The position numbers and the translations under genes were made by a program. A stretch of DNA of 48,105 nucleotides from an uncultured Shimia sp. (GTDB lineage Bacteria > Pseudomonadota > Alphaproteobacteria > Rhodobacterales > Rhodobacteraceae), in contig NZ_CAJXIV010000019.1 of NCBI RefSeq assembly GCF_913054185.1, positions 1 to 48,105 of the forward strand. Direction: 5' to 3'. Below are positions 1-8,020 of this stretch, piece after piece (positions within the stretch are counted from its first letter, which is position 1; each line of letters starts with the position of its first letter). The notes under the pieces were generated by a model. That model saw only the letters and a program-made list of their open reading frames with translations. It had not been told where the DNA came from and did no database searches.

Positions 1-1
1 A

Positions 2-901
2 CGCGCCGGATTCGTTGCCCTGATCGGAGAGCCCAACGCGGGCAAATCCACGCTCACCAACCAAATGGTGGGGGCAAAGGTCTCGATCGTGACGCATAAG
101 GTGCAAACCACCCGCTCCCGCATCCGTGGTGTGGCCATGGAAGGCGAGAGCCAGCTGGTGTTTGTGGACACACCAGGTCTGTTTGCCCCACGCCGTCGAT
201 TGGACCGCGCCATGGTGGCTGCGGCATGGGGAGGCGCGGCAGATGCCGATGTTATCGTGATGATGGTTGAGGCCCACCGTGGTGTGACCAAAGGTGTTGA
301 GGCCATTCTCGAGCGTTTGCAAGAGTTTGGCGAAGGCCGCCGCGTCGCATTGGCAATCAACAAAATTGACCGCGTGAAATCAGACGTGCTTCTGGCGCTG
401 ACCCAAGATCTGAACCAACGCTATCCCTTTATCGAGACCTTTATGATCTCGGCAGAAAAAGGCTTTGGTTGCGCGGATCTTCGCAAATGGCTGGCGCAAG
501 AGCTGCCCGAAGGTCCGTGGCTCTACCCTGAGGATCAGATTGCTGATCTGCCAATGCGCATGATTGCCGCTGAGATCACTCGCGAAAAGCTGACCCTGCG
601 CCTGCATCAAGAGCTGCCCTACCAGATGACGGTGGAAACCGAGAGCTGGGATGAGCGCAAAGACGGATCCGCCCGAGTGGATCAGATGATCTATGTCATG
701 CGCGACGGTCACAAAGGCATCGTGCTGGGCAACAAAGGCGAGACCATCAAAGCCGTCTCAAAGGCCGCACGTGAAGAGCTTGAGGAGTTTATGGGGCGTC
801 GTATCCACCTGTTCTTGCAGGTAAAAGTTCGTCCGAACTGGCTCGAAGAGAAAGAGCGTTATTCCGAAATGGGGCTTAAGTTCAGCGACGGAAACGCATG
901 A
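2..901 (+). CDS. era: GTPase Era (5' end outside window)
   Basis: Era is an essential small GTPase that binds 16S rRNA and helps 30S subunit assembly. The frame is open from base 2, so the true start lies to the left of the window. The visible part begins just before the P-loop (GEPNAGKST). It continues with the G3 DTPG motif (in VDTPGLF), the G4 NKID motif and a G5-like SAEKG. The C-terminal part holds the KH RNA-binding domain, with GHKGIVLGNKG. Only about the first ten residues appear to be missing. DUF1491 and recO follow on the same strand, matching the common rnc-era-recO arrangement of alphaproteobacteria. Identification is firm from motif order and the KH tail. Confidence 0.97.
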   Translation, partial: RAGFVALIGEPNAGKSTLTNQMVGAKVSIVTHKVQTTRSRIRGVAMEGESQLVFVDTPGLFAPRRRLDRAMVAAAWGGAADADVIVMMVEAHRGVTKGVEAILERLQEFGEGRRVALAINKIDRVKSDVLLALTQDLNQRYPFIETFMISAEKGFGCADLRKWLAQELPEGPWLYPEDQIADLPMRMIAAEITREKLTLRLHQELPYQMTVETESWDERKDGSARVDQMIYVMRDGHKGIVLGNKGETIKAVSKAAREELEEFMGRRIHLFLQVKVRPNWLEEKERYSEMGLKFSDGNA

Positions 902-1070
902 CGGCCAAAAGGCCCCAGATCACGGCCGCCACAGCAAACAACGCAATAGCGATGTGGTTTGCTGGCACTTTTTCGGACGGAATCATTCCTCCGGCCTCAA
1001 GGCCAATGAGTATCAAAGCGGCCAAAAACATAAGCCGCACCGTCCATGGAATTCTGAGTTCCGGGCGCAT
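882..1070 (-). CDS. small two-helix membrane protein, unknown function
   Basis: This is a 62-residue frame on the strand opposite era and DUF1491. Two hydrophobic segments (about residues 11-28 and 40-57) are separated by a short polar loop, and the protein ends in RFRR, consistent with a hairpin inner-membrane protein with cytoplasmic basic ends. An AAGGA ribosome-binding site lies about 9 bases before the ATG, which supports translation. Its last codons overlap the 3' end of era by about 20 bases, tail to tail. I do not recognise a family. The competing rightward frame over the same bases has no membrane or domain character. Confidence 0.6.
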   Translation of the reverse strand: MRPELRIPWTVRLMFLAALILIGLEAGGMIPSEKVPANHIAIALFAVAAVIWGLLAVMRFRR

Positions 1071-1142
1071 TGTTCAAAGTCCTTGCATACCAATTACCCG
1101 CAAGGCGGGTGTGGACTACTACCATGGGTTTAATGAGTTGTC

Positions 1143-1472
1143 ATGCGGTTAACAGCGGAGTTTTGGGTGCACGCCTATTTGGCTCGTTTACGCCTGGCAG
1201 ATATACCCGCATTTGTGGTGGCGCATGGTGATAACACTGCCGGGGCGGTATTGGTGAAACTCAATACATTGGACGGTAAAGCCATTGTTTTTCAGCGTAG
1301 TTTTGATCTTATGACCGGAGATCGCCAATGGGTTGTTCTCGCAGAAGGTGATGAGCCCGAGGTCGATGCTGCCCTGGCTCGGCAACGCAGTTTTGACACT
1401 GATGTTTGGGTGATCGAGGTGGAAGACCGACAAGGCCGCCATCTCTTGGACGAGCCCGGCCTCTCGGACTGA
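1143..1472 (+). CDS. DUF1491 family protein
   Basis: A 109-residue soluble protein of the DUF1491 type, a small family found mainly in alphaproteobacteria and often beside era or recO. It starts [16 protein letters not shown] and has the pattern of hydrophobic strands ([24 protein letters not shown]) separated by an acidic stretch, ending in an acidic tail. No catalytic motif is visible and the function is unknown. It lies between era and recO on the same strand, followed by a hairpin and then recO, so it is probably co-transcribed with them. The assignment rests on recall of the family and its position. Confidence 0.8.
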   Translation: MRLTAEFWVHAYLARLRLADIPAFVVAHGDNTAGAVLVKLNTLDGKAIVFQRSFDLMTGDRQWVVLAEGDEPEVDAALARQRSFDTDVWVIEVEDRQGRHLLDEPGLSD

Positions 1473-1474
1473 TA

Positions 1475-1503
1475 CCAAGAAACCTCTTCCCTTTCTTGGG
1501 TTT
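1475..1503 (+). terminator. stem-loop between DUF1491 and recO
   Basis: CCAAGAAA (1475-1482) pairs perfectly with TTTCTTGG (1492-1499) around a 9-base loop, followed only by GTTTGC. The weak U-tract makes it a poor terminator; it may be an attenuator or an mRNA-processing hairpin in front of recO. Confidence 0.35.
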
Positions 1504-1533
1504 GCAGGCTTTTCTACGCCCAAAGGAGAGGCC

Positions 1534-2265
1534 ATGGATTGGCGCGATCAGGGCTTTGTGCTTAGCACACGCAAACACGGCGAAACCTCGGTGATCCTGG
1601 AGGTGTTTGCGGCGGAGCATGGTCGCCACTCCGGTGTGGTTCGTGGCGGCGTGAGTCGAAAGATGACCCCAATCCTTCAGCCAGGTGGGCAGCTTGATTT
1701 GTCATGGCGGGCGCGATTGGCAGATCACATTGGCAGCTTCACCGTTGAACCTATGCGATCGCGCGCTGCCGCCCTATCCGACAGGTTTGCGCTTGCAGGC
1801 CTCAATTCCGTGACAGCCTTGCTGGCCTTCTGTTTGCCAGATCGTGAACCGCACCCAGAGCTTTATGCGAAAAGCAGTCAGCTGCTTGATCTCCTAGGGC
1901 AAAACGACCTTTGGCCACTTGCTTATTTGCAGTGGGAAATGGCGCTTTTGACAGAGCTTGGATATGGTCTCGATCTCACCGAATGCGCTGTCACGGGCAG
2001 CACCCAAGATCTGATCTACGTATCACCAAAATCCGGTCGGGCGGTGTCCTCAAAGGGGGCGGGGGCGTGGGCTGACCGTTTGCTGCCACTGCCGCCAATT
2101 CTGCGTGGAGAAGGCGATGCTCCTGACGGTGAAATCCTTCAAGCGTTTTCAACGACAGGATATTTTTTGTCCGAGAAGCTGGCCCCGGACCTTGGCGGCA
2201 AGCCTTTGCCAGAGGCGCGCGACCGTTTTGTGGACCTCTTTAGGCGGAGGCTTAATGCCCCTTAA
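1534..2265 (+). CDS. recO: DNA repair protein RecO
   Basis: RecO works with RecF and RecR to load RecA on SSB-coated single-stranded DNA in gap repair. The 243-residue product has the N-terminal OB-fold start ([25 protein letters not shown] begins at residue 1), the conserved GVVRGG stretch near residue 30 and the all-helical C-terminal region ([25 protein letters not shown] falls near residue 130-155). Like other alphaproteobacterial forms it lacks an obvious four-cysteine zinc site. The ATG follows a strong AAAGGAGAGG site. Its 3' end overlaps the convergent META lipoprotein gene by 14 bases. Confidence 0.95.
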   Translation: MDWRDQGFVLSTRKHGETSVILEVFAAEHGRHSGVVRGGVSRKMTPILQPGGQLDLSWRARLADHIGSFTVEPMRSRAAALSDRFALAGLNSVTALLAFCLPDREPHPELYAKSSQLLDLLGQNDLWPLAYLQWEMALLTELGYGLDLTECAVTGSTQDLIYVSPKSGRAVSSKGAGAWADRLLPLPPILRGEGDAPDGEILQAFSTTGYFLSEKLAPDLGGKPLPEARDRFVDLFRRRLNAP

Positions 2266-2644
2266 ACGCCATCTCGCGTCCAGCGTCATTGCTCATTACC
2301 AAGCTGTCGCCAGACACTTCCACCACAGTCATTTCCACTAACGATGCCAAAAAGGCTTCCTCATTGTCGATGCCGGAGCAGTACAGCTCTTCAACAAAGT
2401 GGATTTGAATCGCGATCCATGGGTACGGTTTGTTTTGTGAGCCGGAAAATCCATTGCACGGCCCCATGCCATTGACGCTGCCGTGTGGGCCAAACGCAAC
2501 CACGGCCGAATAGTTTACAGGTGCGCCGTCAACCTCGGTCAATTGCCAGTCGTAGTCCATGCCGCCATATTTGGTAACCGTTTCAGAAGGATCGCACGCG
2601 ACCAATCCCAACAGTGCTGTCATCGCCAAAAAACCGAATTTCAT
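2252..2644 (-). CDS. META/HslJ-domain lipoprotein
   Basis: A 130-residue secreted lipoprotein. A short signal peptide ends in the lipobox LVAC (Cys17), followed by Asp, so a lipid-anchored envelope protein is expected. The mature part matches the META domain (HslJ-like): [11 protein letters not shown], then [14 protein letters not shown] with the characteristic G-x-x-x-CN-x-F/Y core, and a later second cysteine (LYCSG). META proteins are linked to heat and novobiocin resistance in E. coli, but the molecular role is unclear. Its ATG overlaps the stop of the upstream TetR gene (ATGA, 2641-2644), so the two are likely translationally coupled and this lipoprotein may be a target of that regulator. 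Confidence 0.85.
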   Translation of the reverse strand: MKFGFLAMTALLGLVACDPSETVTKYGGMDYDWQLTEVDGAPVNYSAVVAFGPHGSVNGMGPCNGFSGSQNKPYPWIAIQIHFVEELYCSGIDNEEAFLASLVEMTVVEVSGDSLVMSNDAGREMAFKGH

Positions 2645-3201
2645 CCGTCTGCCTCATGTAATGCCAAAATCAAATCAACCAAAGTTCCCAGCGCCGGGCC
2701 ATTTGTGATCCCGTCATGTGTGGAAAGCTCTTCCATACCTACAAAGGCGGCATAAAACACACGCGTCAACTCCGGATTGCGCAATCCAAGCTCCTCAAAC
2801 AATCCCTGCACATAGGCCATTCGCTTGGTGTCGACCTGTGCAACAGCTCTGGCGACATCTGTGTTGTCGCGTGCCCAGGCTCGGATCGAAGGTTCCGCTG
2901 CTATGCCGCCAAAATCTTCTGGAGGTCCGGCTGCGGCAATTTGCACCAATTCGCGCAATTTACGCACTGCCGTTCCTTGCTGGTCAACCAGCGTGACGAT
3001 CTCAGCAAAAGCACGGGTTTCCCACGTCGCCATCATCGCTGTGTGAAAAGCCGGGACATCGTCAAAGTGCCAATAAAATGAACCCTTTGTCGTTTCCAGA
3101 CGCCGCGCCAGTGGTTCTGCCTTGAGGGCCTTGGGGCCCGCTTCCGTCAAAGCCAGAAAGCCTGCTTTGATCCAGTCGTCTTTTGAAAGTCGTTTTGCCA
3201 T
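2641..3201 (-). CDS. TetR family transcriptional regulator
   Basis: A 186-residue repressor-like protein. The N-terminal helix-turn-helix region (about residues 8-50) carries AGFLALTEAGPKALKAEPLA and the typical GSFYWHFDD ending of TetR HTH domains. The rest is a helical ligand-binding domain. I chose the ATG at 3201 because the HTH begins right after it; the open frame upstream has no family character. The gene is divergent from a membrane-protein gene starting at 3288, and two palindromes with the same half-sites lie in between, one 8 bases upstream of this start codon. That suggests autorepression and control of the divergent gene. The ligand is unknown. Confidence 0.9.
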   Translation of the reverse strand: MAKRLSKDDWIKAGFLALTEAGPKALKAEPLARRLETTKGSFYWHFDDVPAFHTAMMATWETRAFAEIVTLVDQQGTAVRKLRELVQIAAAGPPEDFGGIAAEPSIRAWARDNTDVARAVAQVDTKRMAYVQGLFEELGLRNPELTRVFYAAFVGMEELSTHDGITNGPALGTLVDLILALHEADG

Positions 3202-3209
3202 GCTTGAAC

Positions 3210-3223
3210 ATACGGCACCGTAT
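3210..3223. promoter_or_regulatory. TetR operator 1 (inferred)
   Basis: ATACGGCACCGTAT is a perfect inverted repeat (arms ATACGG/CCGTAT). It shares the ATACG-N4-CGTAT pattern with a second site 47 bases away. It lies just upstream of the TetR start codon, probably covering its promoter or leader. Binding by the adjacent TetR is inference. Confidence 0.65.
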
Positions 3224-3254
3224 TGACTCTCGCAAGCATTGGAGTCACCCCTGT

Positions 3255-3272
3255 CCATACGATAGCGTATGG
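3255..3272. promoter_or_regulatory. TetR operator 2 (inferred)
   Basis: CCATACG-ATAG-CGTATGG is a perfect 7+7 inverted repeat with a 4-base spacer. Its core ATACG-N4-CGTAT is the same as operator 1. It lies 15 bases before the ATG of the divergent membrane-protein gene. Confidence 0.7.
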
Positions 3273-3287
3273 GTATTGGAGAATGCG

Positions 3288-3686
3288 ATGAACAAGTGGA
3301 TGATGACCGCAGCCGGGCTGTTTTTTGTGACAACCGGCGTGCATGTATTTCTGGGCGGTCCGGAAATACACGTGCCGATCCAGGAGAGCGACCTGCACCC
3401 GGCCGTCCGCGCAGTTGGGGCGGTGGTGTGGCACGCAGTGACGGTGATGTTGTTGGTATTTGGCGCGGGCTGTGTTTGGCTCGCACGCAATCCCAATGCC
3501 CCAATGGCCTGGTTGATGATCGCGACACAGCTTGGGTTTGTTGGACTCTTCATCGGCTACGGCGTGGTGTTGCTTGGCAACCTCACGGTCATGCCGCAAT
3601 GGATCATTTTCGGATTGATCTCAGCCGTAATTGCAATGGGCGTTCGTGCGGATAAAGCACCCGCACCCCGCACAGTAACGGCCTAA
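3288..3686 (+). CDS. four-helix membrane protein, unknown function
   Basis: A 132-residue integral membrane protein with about four hydrophobic segments (roughly residues 4-20, 40-62, 68-90 and 95-115) and a short Pro/Ala-rich tail. The first helix is followed by a GGPEIHVPI loop. I do not recognise a named family. The ATG at 3288 is preferred because it is the first codon after the operator region and opens directly into the first helix. It diverges from the TetR gene and is flanked by the two shared palindromes, so it is the most likely target of that repressor. It ends 4 bases before the convergent gene at 3691. Confidence 0.8.
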   Translation: MNKWMMTAAGLFFVTTGVHVFLGGPEIHVPIQESDLHPAVRAVGAVVWHAVTVMLLVFGAGCVWLARNPNAPMAWLMIATQLGFVGLFIGYGVVLLGNLTVMPQWIIFGLISAVIAMGVRADKAPAPRTVTA

Positions 3687-3690
3687 ACTA

Positions 3691-3993
3691 TTACCAATTG
3701 CTGGTGTGGTCGCGCAGCGTCGCGACCACCGCATTTGGCGCGCCGTCAGCAAACTCTTTCACGCGAGCCGCGAAGGTGGCGAAATATTCTTGGCTTTGAA
3801 CGTGTTTCAGCGTGGCGTCGCTGTCCCAGCGTCCCCAATGAATGCGCGTCACGCCATTGTCGGCCACGGCCACTTGGTAGGAGAACCCCTGAGCGTCCGG
3901 GTCATTGCCCACCGCATTGATGAAGGCCTCACAGGTGGCCACCCACACCATGTCGTCCCCGTCGTAGTCATATGTGATGGTGATACAGCGCAT
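3691..3993 (-). CDS. small conserved protein, possibly ABM-like fold
   Basis: A 100-residue soluble protein starting MRCITITYDY with a good GGAAGGG ribosome-binding site about 7 bases upstream. The pattern FSYQVAVADNGVTRIHWGRW followed by a helix containing HVQSQEYFATFAARV resembles antibiotic-biosynthesis-monooxygenase-like dimeric alpha/beta barrel proteins, where a 'H...P/E-F..F..R' helix follows the beta-hairpin. This is a weak fold-level inference; no active-site residue is recognised. Single gene, convergent with the membrane-protein gene on its left. Confidence 0.7.
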   Translation of the reverse strand: MRCITITYDYDGDDMVWVATCEAFINAVGNDPDAQGFSYQVAVADNGVTRIHWGRWDSDATLKHVQSQEYFATFAARVKEFADGAPNAVVATLRDHTSNW

Positions 3994-4185
3994 TTGGGTT
4001 CCCTTCCAATGGGTCTTTGGGCGCATGATGTGGTTTAAATTCACCGCAACAGCGCACGTTGCGTTCATATTTCCCGGAACAGTCTGCCCCGAATTGCGCA
4101 CCTCCGCAAAACAGACGCGATACCGACGCGATACAGACGCAGATTTCGGCGGATTTTGGCCGCCGCTCCCCAGTTAACACATGTC

Positions 4186-4215
4186 AAAAAAAACGCGGCC
4201 CCCGAAGGAGCCGCG
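4186..4215 (-). terminator. intrinsic terminator of the acyl-CoA dehydrogenase gene
   Basis: Read leftward, CGCGGCTCC-TTCG-GGGGCCGCG forms a 9-bp stem (one G-U pair) with a UUCG tetraloop, followed by eight T. It lies about 30 bases past the stop at 4246. Confidence 0.95.
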
Positions 4216-4245
4216 CAATGTCTGCTGTCTAACTGAGAGCGGGTG

Positions 4246-5907
4246 TCAGCTCAGCAAACGTCTCGCAATCACCTGCGCCTGAATCTCCGCCGCGCCTTCA
4301 AAGATGTTGAGGATGCGCGCGTCACACAGGATGCGGCTCACGCTGTATTCCAACGCAAAGCCGTTACCACCATGAATTTGCAGGGCATTATCCGCAGCCG
4401 CCCAGGCCACTCGAGCGCCCAGAAGCTTCGCCATACCAGCCTCAAGGTCACAGCGATGGCCGTGATCTTTCTCCCAAGCGGAGAAGTAGGTCAGTTGGCG
4501 GGCGATCATAATTTCCACGGCCATCATGGCCAGCTTGCCAGCCACGCGTGGGAAATTGATCAATGACTTGCCAAATTGCTTGCGGTCGATGCCATATTGC
4601 ATCCCCACATCCAGCGCGGACTGCGCAACACCAATCGCGCGCGCCGCTGTTTGAATGCGGGCCGACTCGAAGGTTTCCATCAACTGTTTGAAACCTTTAC
4701 CTTCTTCACCGCCCAAAAGGTTCTCACCTTTGACTTTGAAGCCGTCGAAAGCCAGCTCATATTCCTTCATGCCGCGATAGCCGAGCACTTCAATTTCACC
4801 ACCGGTCATGCCTTCGGTTGGGAAGGGATCTTCTTCAGAGCCAGGTGTTTTTTCAGCCAGAAACATCGACAGCCCGCGATGGTCCGTCGAATCCGGATTG
4901 GTACGAGCCAGAAGCGTCATCACTTGGGTGCGGGCCGCATGGGTGATCCAGGTTTTGTTGCCTGTTACGTCCCAGTTGCCATCTTCGGTCTTCACCGCGC
5001 GTGTGCGCAAAGAGCCAAGATCGGAGCCAGTGTTTGGCTCTGTAAAGACGGCCGTCGGCAAAATTTCCGCACTGGAGAGTTTGGGCAGCCACTGCTGTTT
5101 CTGCTCTTCCGTACCACCACAGAGGATCAGCTCCGCCGCGATTTCAGAACGGGTGCCCAGAGAGCCTACACCAATATAGCCACGTGACAATTCCTCAGAG
5201 ACAACCACCATGGAAGCCTTGGAGAGGCCAAAGCCGCCGTATTCTTCCGGAATGGTCAGGCCAAACACACCCATTTCCGCAAGCTCTTCAATGATTTCCA
5301 TTGGAATGAGCTCATCTTTGAGGTGCCACTCATGGGCGTTTGGTTCTACACGATCCACAGCAAACCGGCGGAACTGTTCGCGGATCATCTCTAGCTCTTC
5401 ATCAAGGCCTGTTTGACCCACTGTGATGTTTGCCGCCTGCTCTTGCATCAGTTCTACAAGGCGCATGCGGGCGGCTTGAGAGTTGCCCTTGTCACAAAGA
5501 GTCATGACCTCTGGCGCCATCAGACCGCGGGTCTCATCCTGCGTCAGGCCAAGATCTTGAAGGCGCACAATTTCGCCTTGGCTCATCGGAATGCCGCCAT
5601 AGACCTGCCAGAGGTACTCACCAAAGGCGATTTGGTGGATGATCTGTTCGATCTCGCCAAATTTGCCTTCGCCGTTCAATTTTTCAGCCCAGGCCTGCAT
5701 TTGCTTCAGCGACTGGGCATAAGTGGCCAACCAGCTAAGGCCATGGGCCGCTGTTTGATTTTGCTCGATGAGCTTTCCGGAAACGCGACCCTCTTCGGAG
5801 ACAGTCTCTTTCACCCGCGCAATTGCGGTCTCCAAGATGCTTTCCACCGGCGCAACGGCTGCACCGGTCAATTTCAGAAGATCAGGAAGAATCACTGAGT
5901 TTGTCAT
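4246..5907 (-). CDS. mcd: (2S)-methylsuccinyl-CoA dehydrogenase-type acyl-CoA dehydrogenase
   Basis: A 553-residue FAD-dependent acyl-CoA dehydrogenase. The last ~380 residues form a standard ACAD: FGLTIPEEYGG, the flavin-loop region TAVFTEPNTGSDLGS, WITHA, and near the end LQIHGGNGFALEY and FEGAAEIQ with the expected catalytic glutamate (Glu537). About 165 extra residues precede the core. Extension plus length match Mcd of Rhodobacter-type bacteria, which oxidises (2S)-methylsuccinyl-CoA to mesaconyl-CoA in the ethylmalonyl-CoA pathway for acetate assimilation. I chose the ATG at 5907, which has AGGAC upstream; the ATG at 5934 has no such site. It is a single-gene unit with its own terminator. 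A different long-form ACAD cannot be excluded without comparison. Confidence 0.8.
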   Translation of the reverse strand: MTNSVILPDLLKLTGAAVAPVESILETAIARVKETVSEEGRVSGKLIEQNQTAAHGLSWLATYAQSLKQMQAWAEKLNGEGKFGEIEQIIHQIAFGEYLWQVYGGIPMSQGEIVRLQDLGLTQDETRGLMAPEVMTLCDKGNSQAARMRLVELMQEQAANITVGQTGLDEELEMIREQFRRFAVDRVEPNAHEWHLKDELIPMEIIEELAEMGVFGLTIPEEYGGFGLSKASMVVVSEELSRGYIGVGSLGTRSEIAAELILCGGTEEQKQQWLPKLSSAEILPTAVFTEPNTGSDLGSLRTRAVKTEDGNWDVTGNKTWITHAARTQVMTLLARTNPDSTDHRGLSMFLAEKTPGSEEDPFPTEGMTGGEIEVLGYRGMKEYELAFDGFKVKGENLLGGEEGKGFKQLMETFESARIQTAARAIGVAQSALDVGMQYGIDRKQFGKSLINFPRVAGKLAMMAVEIMIARQLTYFSAWEKDHGHRCDLEAGMAKLLGARVAWAAADNALQIHGGNGFALEYSVSRILCDARILNIFEGAAEIQAQVIARRLLS

Positions 5908-5974
5908 CGCCAAGTCCTGTCCATCATGCGCCATACGTCAAAAACCCTCTAATGCTGCACCGTGACATAATCAC

Positions 5975-5994
5975 TTTGCAGGTGCAGCGCAACA
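5975..5994. promoter_or_regulatory. possible short-chain acyl-CoA regulator site upstream of mcd
   Basis: TTTGCAGG-TGCA-GCGCAACA lies 68-87 bases upstream of the mcd start. It resembles, with mismatches, the tandem TTTGCAAA-N4-TTTGCAAA site reported for the ScfR-type regulator PccR of Rhodobacter. It also contains an inverted TTGC...GCAA pair. Weak match; inference only. Confidence 0.25.
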
Positions 5995-6078
5995 AAAATA
6001 CCAAAACCCCACATCATTTGGTTGTTTGTTTCGCGCGAAGTCTTTGCAGGGTGTGTGGTTAGGGGCCTATAGCGGGGT

Positions 6079-6843
6079 ATGGATTCTCTATTTTTGACTT
6101 ATACACCTCAAGCGTTGGTTTTCTGTGCGAGCGTTGCGTTACTCGCCGGGATTATCAAGGGCATGGTGGGCTTTGGCATGCCTATGGTTTTGATTTCAGG
6201 GCTAAGTACATTTCTTTCTCCCGAAATTGCCCTGGCTGGTCTTATTTTCCCAACATTGGCCAGCAATGGCTTCCAAGCCTTCAGGCATGGCGCAACGGCG
6301 GCGTTGCAATCCCTAATGCGTTTCCGGCGCTTCCTGATTTCGGGGGGCATCGTCATGGTAGTCAGTGCCCAGTTCGTCCGTTGGGTGCCAGAAAATGTAT
6401 TGTTGGTCATGATTGGCGCGCCAGTTGCCGTGTTTGTTGTGCTGCAACTGCTTGGCCGTCCGCTGCGCATCTCAAAACCCACTGCGCGAGGTGAAGTTAC
6501 TGTTGGCGCATTTGCGGGCGCAATTGGTGGTGTGTCAGGTGTATGGGGCCCTCCCACGGTTTCATATTTAACGGCGATTGGCACGGAAAAGACGGAGCAA
6601 ATCAGAATTCAGGGTGTAATCTATGGCCTGGGCGCGGTGGCCCTTTTGCTGGCTCACTTGGGCTCTGGTGTGCTGAACGTCAAAACCGCGCCATTGTCGG
6701 TTTTTCTGGTTTTGCCCGCCATGTTGGGTGTGTGGTTGGGGACGAAGGTTTCGGATCGTATTGACCAGAAAATGTTCCAACGCATGACACTTGTGGTGTT
6801 GCTGATTGCCTCCCTTAACCTCATTCGCCGAGCACTTTTCTAG
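6079..6843 (+). CDS. TauE/SafE family membrane exporter
   Basis: A 254-residue integral membrane protein with about eight hydrophobic segments. It carries the family's repeated glycine-rich half-motifs: GIIKGMVGFGMPM in the first half and GAIGGVSGVWGPPT in the second. TauE/SafE proteins are proposed to export sulfite, sulfoacetate or other organic anions; the substrate here is not predictable. It starts at 6079, divergent from the mcd gene, with a 170-base shared upstream region. The following AI-2E family gene begins 72 bases after its stop on the same strand. No sulfur metabolism genes are nearby to support a specific substrate. Confidence 0.85.
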   Translation: MDSLFLTYTPQALVFCASVALLAGIIKGMVGFGMPMVLISGLSTFLSPEIALAGLIFPTLASNGFQAFRHGATAALQSLMRFRRFLISGGIVMVVSAQFVRWVPENVLLVMIGAPVAVFVVLQLLGRPLRISKPTARGEVTVGAFAGAIGGVSGVWGPPTVSYLTAIGTEKTEQIRIQGVIYGLGAVALLLAHLGSGVLNVKTAPLSVFLVLPAMLGVWLGTKVSDRIDQKMFQRMTLVVLLIASLNLIRRALF

Positions 6844-6915
6844 GAGATTTTTCTCAGCTTGCCCCTGCCTGCCTGAACGGTAGGATGATGCTGACGTGCA
6901 AGGAGTAAATCACCG

Positions 6916-8013
6916 GTGTCACAGATTAACGCATCCCTGCGCGTGGCTACACTTAGCCTTGCTATTTTGGCCGCTATTGCCACTGGCTGGTTTCTAAATG
7001 CCGCTCAAGCTATCCTTGTACCCATTGTGTTGGGGGCGTTGCTGGCCTTTCTGATGGACGGCATTTCCCGCTTCATGGGCCGCATCCCACTTTATTCACA
7101 ATATGTACCAGATTGGCTGCGCATGATGCTGACAACCGTAGTGCTATTTATTGTGCTTGCTGGTCTGATCAGTTTTTTTGCCAGAAACTTGGATCCGGTG
7201 GTCCGGGCAATGCCAGGGTACTTGGAGCGCCTGTCTCATACATCCTCAGAGGTTGCCGCCCGCTTTGATGTGGAATTTGAACTGACCTGGCAATCATTGG
7301 ATCGGCTGTTTTTTGACAATATCGACATTCAACGGCTCATCCGCATGACGGTGAATTCGGTCAGTTATTCAGCGGGTTACCTGGCGCTGGTTTTCCTTTA
7401 CGCCATCTTGTTCCTGATTGAGCGGGATAGTATTCCAAAAAAGGTCGCCGCGATTGTTCCGGATCAGCAGTCGCAGTCCAATGTTTGGCAAACCATTGAT
7501 CTGATCACCGCGCAAATTGGCACGTATTTCACCACCAAGACCTTGATTAACGTGGTGCTTGGTGTGCTGTGCTGGGTGATTTTTCTGTTCTTCGGGCTTG
7601 AATTTGCGGCCTTCTTTGCCGTGACCACTGCAATCTTTAATTACATCCCTTACGTCGGGTCTTGGATTGCGATGGCGCTGCCCATGCTTTTTGCCGTTGG
7701 TGACTGGGGGCTTAACATGGATGTGGCGCTGTTGTTTGCCGCGCTGTGTGGTGCGCAATTTGGTGTTGGCTATTTCTGGGAGCCGCGTCTTATGGGACGC
7801 TCCATGAACTTGAGCCCGGTGATTGTGATGGTGTCTTTGGCGTCCTGGGCCGCAGTTTGGGGGCTGATTGGTGCCATATTATCTGTCATTCTGACCTCCG
7901 GAATTATGACCATCATGTCGTTTTTCCGTGCGACCAGACCTGTGGCAATTCTTCTAACCAATGATGGTGAAATCCCTTGGTTAGAAGAGATTGAAAGTGA
8001 AGAAGTCGCCTGA
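6916..8013 (+). CDS. AI-2E family transporter
   Basis: A 365-residue membrane protein of the AI-2E transporter (PerM/TqsA-like) family. Two or three N-terminal helices begin at residue 8, a soluble middle portion (about 95-140) follows, and a C-terminal helical block contains the typical FNYIPYVGS motif followed by GYFWEPRLMG. Family members export autoinducer-2 or act as Na+/H+ antiporters; many have no known substrate. The start is GTG at 6916, preceded by AAGGAG at good spacing. It ends 7 bases before the convergent DUF2478 gene, and no terminator is visible between them. Confidence 0.88.
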   Translation: MSQINASLRVATLSLAILAAIATGWFLNAAQAILVPIVLGALLAFLMDGISRFMGRIPLYSQYVPDWLRMMLTTVVLFIVLAGLISFFARNLDPVVRAMPGYLERLSHTSSEVAARFDVEFELTWQSLDRLFFDNIDIQRLIRMTVNSVSYSAGYLALVFLYAILFLIERDSIPKKVAAIVPDQQSQSNVWQTIDLITAQIGTYFTTKTLINVVLGVLCWVIFLFFGLEFAAFFAVTTAIFNYIPYVGSWIAMALPMLFAVGDWGLNMDVALLFAALCGAQFGVGYFWEPRLMGRSMNLSPVIVMVSLASWAAVWGLIGAILSVILTSGIMTIMSFFRATRPVAILLTNDGEIPWLEEIESEEVA

Positions 8014-8020
8014 CACCGGC

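Noticed and set aside
898..1152. Rightward open frame of 84 residues between era and DUF1491
   Set aside because: No ribosome-binding site or domain character; the opposite strand holds a better membrane-protein frame over the same bases.
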